Program-made: the position numbers and the translations under genes
The notes under the pieces: generated by a model
Databases searched by the model: none
What the model was told of the DNA's origin: nothing
The model's input: only the letters and a program-made list of their open reading frames with translations
In this document: positions 9,368-16,615 of the stretch, piece after piece
How the letters are laid out: each line of letters starts with the position of its first letter
Position numbering within the stretch: the stretch's first letter is position 1
Assembly: GCA_021648145.1 (NCBI GenBank)
Contig: JAKITI010000012.1
Span: 37,339-101,338, forward strand
Origin: Gammaproteobacteria bacterium
GTDB lineage: Bacteria > Pseudomonadota > Gammaproteobacteria > JAADGQ01
DNA: 64,000 nt
Direction: 5' to 3'

Positions 9368-11232
9368 TGCTGGACACCCTTTTCTTCATCTGCCTGATCA
9401 TAAATCTGGGCAATTGCAATGCTGGCTTGAGCGAGGTAATCAGAGATTCGTTGACTCTTTTTATTTAGTACGGTAATCGCCATCTGTTCGATATGATGAG
9501 ACTGTTTATTCAATAGTTGCTCTATTTTTATCTGTAGATCGTGGGTGCGCTTTTGAAGCGATATGATCTGCTTTTGGTGAGATACAAATGTTTGTGCAAC
9601 ATCATGTTGTTTTTGTTTGATATTTTGTTGGTATTGATCGTACGCTTTTATATTGTCATCAAGTGACTGAATAGATTGTTTTTTTTCCTGTAAACGTTTA
9701 TAAAATTGACTGTTGATATTCCATAAAACCAGGCCTTTAAGTAGTCGGTGGCGACCTTGGTAGTGATTGATGTTTGGGTGTGTAGCGAGTCGTTCAATGC
9801 GTTGTTCGATACGTTTGATTCTATCGAGTTGCTCCTTTTCCTGAGCATTGGCGAGTGACTGGCTGCTGTTATTTTTTTCAATCAGTGCAAACTGTTGGGT
9901 GAGTGTTGAGTACCGGGCGTTGACGGTGTTCAAGTGAGCCGCATCGAGCTGTTTATCTATGGCCGTACTGCGTTTCTTTAATATGTTACGGCGTACATCA
10001 ATCATGTCGTAATAGAGTGTGAGATCGCTCTGTCTCTGTTGTAATTTAGTTTTCATGAACACCAGATCACGATAGCTTTTAAGGACTTCTTGAAAATCAT
10101 TTTGTGAAAAAAGCACCTGAAGGTAATAGTTTTCAGTGATATTGGTCAGCTCTTGCAACTGCCAAGGTCCATCCGTTTCATTTTGATTGGGCTGGCCTAA
10201 TAAGGTATTTGCAAGCTGACTGCCGGGAATGGATTCAATAAAATATTGAATCCGTTGTAACTGGGTCTTATAAATTTCGACGGCTTGCTGGTATTGTTGC
10301 AATGCTTGTTTATGCGCAAAGAGCTGATTCAGTGCATAAGGAGCGGCAAGCAGTGATTCTTGTACCGCATCATCCAGTTTGTTGTGTTGCTGGAGCTCTT
10401 GGGAGTAAACGAGTGCTTGATGAAATTGACTGAGGGCTGAGTGAGTCCAGCCGAGCCCCAGAAGTGCTTGACTGGCATAAGGGCCATCAAGTTGAATGCG
10501 TTCGAAATGTGTTTGTGCCTGATGCCCCTGATAGCGATCCAGATAGATAAACCCTAAGGTCAGGTTTGCACGGTCACGGAGCGCATTGAACTCTTCATTG
10601 CCATTTTTCATTTCAGCAACACGGTTGAGCGCATCAATACCTTGTTGAAACTGTTCACTTTTTATAAGTGTAACACCTAAGTTATAGCTGCCAAACATTC
10701 CCAAAATGGAGTCAGGTTGTATTGTTTTTAAAACGGTTGCAGCGTCTTCATAAGATTGATTTTTCGTGAGTATTGAAGCCTCTAACAGCAGCCGTTGTTG
10801 TTGTAATTCATTGTTCTTTAACGAGCCTTCAATCTTTATTAATGCCTGTTGAGATTTTTGGGTGTAGCCACGTTGGTGGTAAATTTTTGCTAAAAAAAAC
10901 CAGGCTTGGTTAAGAGTCTCTACAGGTGTTTTATCTTTAATTAGACGTTCAAAAATTTTACTTGCTTGGTCATGTATTCCATAAGCGAGATATAGGCTTC
11001 CCAAGAGTATTTCAGCATCATGCTCATGTTGCTTCAGACGTTGTTGTTTCTGCGCGGCAAGCAGGTGAGTGATGGCGGTGTAATAGTTTTGCTGATAAAA
11101 GTGCAGTAGTGTTTCACCATAATGGGGCGTTTTGATGGACTCAATTGTTTGAGTGGGCATGATGTCACGACCATTAGCGACACTGCTCAGTAGTGCAAAA
11201 AGTAGAGCAGAAAAGAGTAACTGTATGCGCAT
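9364..11232 (-). CDS. Exported TPR and coiled-coil protein of the FHA/vWA cluster
   Basis: The 622-residue protein starts at the ATG at 11232, one base after the upstream stop. A longer TTG-started version would overlap the previous gene and bury the signal peptide. The signal segment MRIQLLFSALLFALLSSVANG is clear. Residues about 35-330 form TPR-type helical repeats (YNLGVTLIKSEQFQQGIDAL, ALLGLGWTHSALSQFHQAL). The C-terminal part (about 400-600) is a Gln/Lys-rich coiled coil. It probably works in the periplasm beside the TPR lipoprotein encoded after it (4-bp overlap). No enzyme signature is seen and the function is unknown. Confidence 0.7.
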   Translation of the reverse strand: MRIQLLFSALLFALLSSVANGRDIMPTQTIESIKTPHYGETLLHFYQQNYYTAITHLLAAQKQQRLKQHEHDAEILLGSLYLAYGIHDQASKIFERLIKDKTPVETLNQAWFFLAKIYHQRGYTQKSQQALIKIEGSLKNNELQQQRLLLEASILTKNQSYEDAATVLKTIQPDSILGMFGSYNLGVTLIKSEQFQQGIDALNRVAEMKNGNEEFNALRDRANLTLGFIYLDRYQGHQAQTHFERIQLDGPYASQALLGLGWTHSALSQFHQALVYSQELQQHNKLDDAVQESLLAAPYALNQLFAHKQALQQYQQAVEIYKTQLQRIQYFIESIPGSQLANTLLGQPNQNETDGPWQLQELTNITENYYLQVLFSQNDFQEVLKSYRDLVFMKTKLQQRQSDLTLYYDMIDVRRNILKKRSTAIDKQLDAAHLNTVNARYSTLTQQFALIEKNNSSQSLANAQEKEQLDRIKRIEQRIERLATHPNINHYQGRHRLLKGLVLWNINSQFYKRLQEKKQSIQSLDDNIKAYDQYQQNIKQKQHDVAQTFVSHQKQIISLQKRTHDLQIKIEQLLNKQSHHIEQMAITVLNKKSQRISDYLAQASIAIAQIYDQADEEKGVQQ

Positions 11233-11233
11233 T

Positions 11234-11776
11234 TTAAATTTCAGGTTCCCACACCCTGATATCAAATGAGGGTTGCTGTTTTTTCTCTAGATCGACTATT
11301 TTTAGTTCGACATATTTGGGCTCGTTTGTTTTATTAATCGAAGTAGTGGCTGCACGTGAATAGTCTCGTTCATTCGGACCTTTTCCGGTAAAAAAAGCGG
11401 TGAGTTTATGTGAGCCATGGCGGATATTGCCTATATGAAGCTGCTGAACACCCCCGCGCCGGAGGGCATCGGCTTCACTTTCAGTGTAAAGGTAGTTGGC
11501 GATTTGTGTATCATCGATTGTTAGCTGAACACTATCAAGGGTGAAAAACTCACCGACATCAACAGAGACAAAAACAGTGATTTGGGTGTTGACCGGAAAA
11601 AGCAACTCTTCTTCTAAAATAAAAAGATCCCTGTTGAGTTTTAATACTTCATCTTTAAGGGACTGAATTTCAGAGTCGAGCGCTTTGGGCGAAACACTAT
11701 TTTCCGCCACCGTGATGGGTGACATCGCGATAAAAAAAAGTGAGATAAGAAAAAATAGAGTGAATTTATTTAACAT
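11234..11776 (-). CDS. Small exported protein of unknown function in the FHA/vWA cluster
   Basis: The 180-residue protein has a Sec signal peptide (about residues 1-24), a short coiled-coil segment (ALDSEIQSLKDEVLKLNRDL) and then a beta-rich domain with TQITVFVSVDVGEFFTLDSV and HKLTAFFTGKGPNERDYS. The beta part looks like an Ig/PEGA-type sandwich. I recall similar proteins being auto-annotated as AraC regulators, but no helix-turn-helix is visible and the signal peptide argues against a DNA-binding role. It sits between the vWA-FHA gene (28-bp gap) and the coiled-coil TPR gene (1-bp gap), so it is probably a component of the same complex. Confidence 0.65.
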   Translation of the reverse strand: MLNKFTLFFLISLFFIAMSPITVAENSVSPKALDSEIQSLKDEVLKLNRDLFILEEELLFPVNTQITVFVSVDVGEFFTLDSVQLTIDDTQIANYLYTESEADALRRGGVQQLHIGNIRHGSHKLTAFFTGKGPNERDYSRAATTSINKTNEPKYVELKIVDLEKKQQPSFDIRVWEPEI

Positions 11777-11804
11777 TGTTATTGGCTCAAAATGGGGTCA
11801 GGGT

Positions 11805-13283
11805 TTAGGTGCTGTTTTTTGGTTCATCGGGGGGCGGTATCACTCTTTTTTTCGGCTTGGCCATGAAAATTGTTGGCGCGTCTTCTTCGTCTAACTGAAT
11901 TTCTGGTTGCGGATTTGGTTTTGAGTCTGATTTTTTTCGTTGCGGTGCCATGTCAATGACAGTCGCGTCTTCTAATAGTGCTTCTGGTAATGCGCTTTTG
12001 GCTTTGTCGTTAACCTGCATTGCTGGGAGAATGAATATGAATTCATATTTATCCAGACGCACTTTATCAAGGTGGCTCAGACGCTGCCATTGGTTGATTT
12101 TTTGGTCATTAATGAATGTTCCGTTCGAGCTGTTTTTATCATTAATATAGAATGCATTATCACGGTATTCAATGACAGCATGTTCGCGGCTGATTGTATC
12201 TTGGTCAATTTCAATGTAATGAAATTCAGAAGAGTGATTGCCAATGGCACGTCCTATGATAGTGGATGAACGTCCAATATTTAAATGTTTTCGAAGTGTT
12301 ATACGGTGAATATCTTCCAGATAGGCTTCTGGTACTGGGGTGATGATTGGCCGTACATTTCTTGATGAACCGCTGGAGTTATCTTTGCCTCTATTTTTGA
12401 AGTAAATCAGGAATAATAAACCTGCAACAAGAAACCCGATAACAAGTGCAACATTCGAAAACTGGATCGTGTTTTGTTCGCTGCTATTTTCTGGATTGAC
12501 TGTTTTAATTGTGGGTTCATCTTCGGTAATAGGGCTGAGGCTTGCGTCATACTCGGTTAATGTATTAATCGAAATTCCGCTGGTTGGAGATATGGAAACG
12601 GATTGCCCAGTTATTTGTGCACTGACTTTTCTAAAAATGCCAAGCAGTTCCTGTGCGCTGTTTGCCGCGTAATATTGACCGGATGTATTTTTTGCCAAAT
12701 CTTCTGCGAGTGTTTGATATGTATTGTTTGCCAAACTGTTTATCAGTGAAATAGCAAAAATTTTAATCCCTTCTTCTACTGCAGCAGATGAAAAAGTATT
12801 GGTTAACCAATGTTGTTTTTCTTGGTCTTGAACGGTGTCACCTGTGTTAACCGGTTGGTCGCTAAGGAAAATAATAGATTTTTGCACAGCAGTGTTTGTA
12901 TCATTATCGTCGGTCAGTATTTCAAATGCTTTTTGCATCGCTTCAGGGCTGTTTGATTGCGTCAAGCCTGGTTCGAGTTGACCAATGTGAGCCAGCACAG
13001 TTTTTCGTGACTCACCAAGTGCTAGGAGTGGCGAGGCGATGGTGGTCTTTTCATCAAAATAAACCAATCCAAACTTGACACTATTTTCAAGTGATTCAAT
13101 GAACTCAAGGGCTGCAACACGAGCCAGTTTGTCGGGATCATTCACCGACATGCTTTGTGAATTACTCATGACGAGCACAATTTCATGCTTCGTTTCAGAC
13201 TGAGCTTGAATATTGGTCGATCCTAAAATAAAAAGGAGAGATAACAATATGTTTAGATAGGAGGTGATACTATTTTTATGCAT
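11805..13283 (-). CDS. vWA-TM-FHA membrane protein
   Basis: From the ATG at 13283 the protein has 492 residues: a signal peptide ending near NIQAQ, a von Willebrand A domain (about 30-215), a transmembrane helix (ALVIGFLVAGLLFLIYF, about 275-292) and an FHA domain (about 320-405) with RSSTIIGR, TISREHAVIEY and NSSNGTFIN. The vWA domain is thus periplasmic and the FHA domain cytoplasmic, where it would read phosphothreonine. The metal-site motif is altered: VMSNSQSM replaces the usual DxSxS aspartate. A Pro-rich acidic tail follows. A longer start at 13364 would overlap the upstream gene by 89 bases; the chosen start overlaps by 8. Confidence 0.8.
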   Translation of the reverse strand: MHKNSITSYLNILLSLLFILGSTNIQAQSETKHEIVLVMSNSQSMSVNDPDKLARVAALEFIESLENSVKFGLVYFDEKTTIASPLLALGESRKTVLAHIGQLEPGLTQSNSPEAMQKAFEILTDDNDTNTAVQKSIIFLSDQPVNTGDTVQDQEKQHWLTNTFSSAAVEEGIKIFAISLINSLANNTYQTLAEDLAKNTSGQYYAANSAQELLGIFRKVSAQITGQSVSISPTSGISINTLTEYDASLSPITEDEPTIKTVNPENSSEQNTIQFSNVALVIGFLVAGLLFLIYFKNRGKDNSSGSSRNVRPIITPVPEAYLEDIHRITLRKHLNIGRSSTIIGRAIGNHSSEFHYIEIDQDTISREHAVIEYRDNAFYINDKNSSNGTFINDQKINQWQRLSHLDKVRLDKYEFIFILPAMQVNDKAKSALPEALLEDATVIDMAPQRKKSDSKPNPQPEIQLDEEDAPTIFMAKPKKRVIPPPDEPKNST

Positions 13284-14448
13284 GGTTTTGAAATGTAAAT
13301 TGTTGTGAGCCAATGGTGATGATGTCACCGTGATTGAGCTTTTGTTCTTCAATCGGTTTGTCATTAATCAGTACACCATTGGCACTGCCATTGTCTCGAA
13401 TAGTCGCCCGATTATTTTGCATCATTATTTCAGCATGGTAGCGGCTGACTTCCGGGCTAGAAATAACGATATCATTATTTTTTTTACGCCCCAGTCGAAC
13501 CAGCGGAGTATCAAGCGGATACTCTGCAACATACTCTCCTTCCATCGTGAGGAGTAGTTTGGGTAGTTTTTTGGACAACTCCGGTATTTCAAAATCAGGT
13601 AAATATTCAGGTTGTTTTTTATGTATTTTTCGTTCGCTGTAAGGAACCCACCTAAGCTCGGCCACTGCAATTTTAACTAAATCTTTAGAGACTGTTTTAA
13701 GTTCCTCCGCATATGCACCAATAAGTGTCATGTCACATAATACGTTGATGAGCCTAGGGATGCCGCCCGTATAACGATGGATGATAGGGTATGCATCAGT
13801 TTCAAACAGTGATTGGTTTGGCAAACCTGCGACTTTCAGTCGGTGAGTGATATAAGGTTCTATATCATTCTCACTGAGTGCTGTGAGGTGAAAACGAAAG
13901 CGAACACGTTGTAGCAGTTGTTCCATCTCTGCGGTATCAAGCGTATCATTCAGTTCGGGTTGTCCGACCAAAACGATATTCAGAACTTTTTTGTTGTGTA
14001 TCTCCAGTCCTGACAATAAGCGCACCTCTTCAAGCATTTTTTGATCGAGATTTTGCGCTTCATCAACAACTAAAAGAACACGTTTTCCCTGTTTATATTG
14101 GTGAGTTAAATATTTGTTAATAAGATCTAATAGTTCAACTTTTTTGCTATTGAAGGCATCAATTCCAAACTTCACTGCAACCGACTGTATAAACTCAGCT
14201 TCACTTAATCGTGTTTGGTGAATGTAAGCGACCACAGTAGATGAACCCAACCCTGAAACAGCATGGTCAACGAGTGTGGTTTTTCCTGAGCCAATTTCTC
14301 CAGTGACAATAATAGAGCTATCACCCATTAACAAAGCTAAATCCATGTAGGATTTGGCTTTTACGTGAATTTTACTCCAATAGATGAATCGAGGGTCTGT
14401 GGTTAAGCTAAAAGGAGGTTCCGTTAAGCCAAAATAGTCTGTATACAT
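13276..14448 (-). CDS. ExeA/GspA-like AAA ATPase with C-terminal FHA domain
   Basis: The 390-residue protein opens with MYTDYFGLTEPPFSLTTDPRF, the typical start of ExeA/MshM-like and XrtA-associated ATPases. Walker A is GEIGSGKTT (about residues 50-58) and Walker B is LLVVDEAQN (about 124-132). The C-terminal 75 residues form an FHA domain (VRLGRKKNNDIVISS, EVSRYHAEI, GSANGVLIND). It is likely a cytoplasmic ATPase acting on an envelope machine, tuned through phosphothreonine binding. It is the first gene of the minus-strand operon and overlaps the vWA-FHA gene by 8 bp. ExeA homologues usually carry a peptidoglycan-binding domain instead of FHA, so this fusion is unusual. No Ser/Thr kinase is encoded nearby. 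Confidence 0.85.
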   Translation of the reverse strand: MYTDYFGLTEPPFSLTTDPRFIYWSKIHVKAKSYMDLALLMGDSSIIVTGEIGSGKTTLVDHAVSGLGSSTVVAYIHQTRLSEAEFIQSVAVKFGIDAFNSKKVELLDLINKYLTHQYKQGKRVLLVVDEAQNLDQKMLEEVRLLSGLEIHNKKVLNIVLVGQPELNDTLDTAEMEQLLQRVRFRFHLTALSENDIEPYITHRLKVAGLPNQSLFETDAYPIIHRYTGGIPRLINVLCDMTLIGAYAEELKTVSKDLVKIAVAELRWVPYSERKIHKKQPEYLPDFEIPELSKKLPKLLLTMEGEYVAEYPLDTPLVRLGRKKNNDIVISSPEVSRYHAEIMMQNNRATIRDNGSANGVLINDKPIEEQKLNHGDIITIGSQQFTFQNHA

Positions 14449-14468
14449 AGATTTTCAGATTGGTTATT

Positions 14469-14519
14469 TTGCATGTATCGAAGCGCTTCTTTATAACATT
14501 TAGCTATTGTAGGGGTCAA
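14469..14519. promoter_or_regulatory. Divergent overlapping sigma70-type promoters with shared -10 and palindrome
   Basis: On the plus strand TTGCAT (14469-14474) and TATAAC (14492-14497) are 17 bases apart, ahead of the hydrolase gene. On the minus strand TTGACC (complement of 14514-14519) and TATAAA (complement of 14490-14495) are 18 bases apart, ahead of the FHA/vWA operon. The two -10 boxes overlap, so the directions should compete. A perfect palindrome GAAGCGCTTC (14480-14489) sits in the plus spacer and next to the minus -10, a suitable place for an operator. This is pattern evidence only. Confidence 0.45.
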
Positions 14520-14546
14520 ACGTAAGCGTACCTTGAGGTCATTGTA

Positions 14547-15329
14547 ATGATGAAGTGTATATCAATTTTTTGTGGCAGTTTGTTTGTTTTCGCAAGCGGT
14601 TGCAGTCTGGTTCCTGCATATTACGACGTGTCGATGCGTTTTGGTTTTCATGCAGAAAAAATAGAAGGTGATCTGTTTCAACATGTGGTTTTTTCTAAAG
14701 CAGGTGTTGGGCGTGTGCTGCATGTATATATTGAAGGGGATGGCCGTCCCTGGTTGCATAAAAACCGGGTTTCACTTGACCCGACCCCACGTCATCTATT
14801 AATGATGGAGCTTATGGCGCTGGATGATGCGCCTGCTGTTTATTTAGGTCGTCCCTGTTATTTTGAGCAGCCCTCGCCGTGTTCACCGATCTGGTGGACA
14901 CATCGGCGCTACTCTGAGCCTGTTGTGAATAGCATGGCTGTTGCGCTTAAGCACTATTCCAGTGGCTATGAGTCGGTGGTTTTAATGGGGCATAGTGGTG
15001 GGGGTGCATTGGCTATGTTATTGGCTGAGCGAATTGATAAAGTCCAGGCGGTTATAACACTTGCGGCAAATCTTGATATTAAAAAATGGACGCTATTTCA
15101 TGGCTACAGCCCATTGGAAGGCTCTCTGAACCCTGCTTTACGCCCACCACTTTCAGCAAAAATAGAGCAGTGGCACTATGTGGCAGAAGATGATCACAAT
15201 ATTCAAGTGCAATGGCTTGATCCTGTAATAGATCGACAGCCGAATGCAAAATTAATCAGTATAAAGGGAGATCATAGCTGCTGCTGGAGGGCGCAGTGGA
15301 ATAACATATTGCACACTATGAATCAGTGA
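14547..15329 (+). CDS. Alpha/beta-hydrolase lipoprotein
   Basis: The 260-residue protein has a lipobox (FASGC, about residue 19) and an alpha/beta-hydrolase fold. The nucleophile elbow is GHSGGGALA, with serine near residue 152. A candidate acid lies in the LDPVIDR region and a histidine in KGDHSCCW near the C-terminus. The substrate is unknown; a periplasmic esterase or lipase role fits the fold. A GAGGT site lies about 10 bases before the ATG. It converges with the GGDEF gene, with a 7-bp overlap at the stops. Confidence 0.75.
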   Translation: MMKCISIFCGSLFVFASGCSLVPAYYDVSMRFGFHAEKIEGDLFQHVVFSKAGVGRVLHVYIEGDGRPWLHKNRVSLDPTPRHLLMMELMALDDAPAVYLGRPCYFEQPSPCSPIWWTHRRYSEPVVNSMAVALKHYSSGYESVVLMGHSGGGALAMLLAERIDKVQAVITLAANLDIKKWTLFHGYSPLEGSLNPALRPPLSAKIEQWHYVAEDDHNIQVQWLDPVIDRQPNAKLISIKGDHSCCWRAQWNNILHTMNQ

Positions 15330-16402
15330 TCAAAAAGCTCGACATCTGTTGTGTTAATCGTTGTCGGGGCGAGTTTTCCATTCTTGACCAATTGCTCATA
15401 TTCATAGGTGCTGTTACGCCCATGCTCTTTTGCATAATAGAGTGCGGCATCGGCTTTATCAATCGTGCTGGTGGGTGTATTCATAGGTTTTATTTGAGTG
15501 AAGCCCAAGCTTATTGTGATTTTTTCTATCTGCGGAAATTTGTAACTCTCAACTGCTTTTCTGAACTGCTCAAAAGCGCACTTGGCACCAAAAGCCTCTG
15601 TGGGAGATAAAATAATAACGAACTCTTCACCACCAAAACGATAGAGCATGTCACTATTTCTAAAAGTGCTCCCCATGACTTGGGTTAAAAGTATCAATAC
15701 CTCATCGCCAAACAGATGACCGTATGTATCATTCACATGCTTGAAGTTATCAATATCCGCAATAGCAAGCCAATAGTAATTGGTTTCTTCTATTTTACGT
15801 CGTTTGTGACTTTTTTCTTCGATCGCTTTAGTTTCTAGAAGAATTTTGTAAAAATTAGAATCAAAGGTTTTTCTGTTGAGGAGGCCTGTGAGTGTATCGT
15901 GATTGCTTTCGTCTATAATACGCAAGTAATTGCGATATATTTTCATAAATGCAGTTACAAGTTTATTTTGAGCCTCATTAAATGATGAGGTCACGAGTTC
16001 AATAAAGCCAATCACACTATTTTGGTGATTAAATATTGGATAGATGGCTCGAGTAAACTGGTGATGGTAATCAGTATCTATGACCGGCTCGGTATGAGTG
16101 AGACACAGCTGCAAACTGTCATCCTGATCGATAGGGATTATCTCTAAAGTGGAGGTATCGACTGTTTTACTGTCTGAGTGATACGCCATGCTGACCAAAG
16201 CTTCTGCGTTGGTTTGTGTGTTGGTGATTTTTAACAGGCGAATGGAGGTGGGTTGGTAAAGTTCAGCGAGGGTCGTAACCAAACTGATTTCTAGTGAATC
16301 CTTGTCTTTGTGTTCTGTAACCTTGGCAACAGAGTCGAGTATGTCCATAATTTGGAGTTGTATGCCTTGTTTTAAGTGCGAAGGGTTGCAACTACCAGCC
16401 AA
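15323..16402 (-). CDS. Diguanylate cyclase with GAF-like sensor domain
   Basis: The C-terminal half is a GGDEF domain. The active site is RFGGEEFVIIL, an upstream RNSD matches the inhibitory I-site (RxxD), and DNFKHVNDTYGHLFGD binds substrate. It should make cyclic di-GMP from GTP, a signal that often controls exopolysaccharide genes such as those found downstream. The N-terminal part (about residues 20-190) looks like a GAF sensor. The start is uncertain: TTG at 16402 and ATG at 16348 are possible, neither with a good ribosome site. The frame stays open and protein-like up to about 16582 without any ATG. Confidence 0.85.
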   Translation of the reverse strand: MAGSCNPSHLKQGIQLQIMDILDSVAKVTEHKDKDSLEISLVTTLAELYQPTSIRLLKITNTQTNAEALVSMAYHSDSKTVDTSTLEIIPIDQDDSLQLCLTHTEPVIDTDYHHQFTRAIYPIFNHQNSVIGFIELVTSSFNEAQNKLVTAFMKIYRNYLRIIDESNHDTLTGLLNRKTFDSNFYKILLETKAIEEKSHKRRKIEETNYYWLAIADIDNFKHVNDTYGHLFGDEVLILLTQVMGSTFRNSDMLYRFGGEEFVIILSPTEAFGAKCAFEQFRKAVESYKFPQIEKITISLGFTQIKPMNTPTSTIDKADAALYYAKEHGRNSTYEYEQLVKNGKLAPTTINTTDVELFDH

Positions 16403-16615
16403 TCCTTTGACTTTACAGATGCCATTACCATAGCCAATGTCGAATGTAAGGTCAATATGCCAAGTTGCTTGCGCGTAATAAACAAGGGTTCGAATAAGTG
16501 TGTTTAATTTCCTGTTTATGGAAAAAAAGGTTAGAATCGCGGCTTTGTTCAGGTTGGTCTTTCGTACTCGGATCAGTTGGATTTAATAGAATTAATACGA
16601 GGTTGTAGTCACCAT

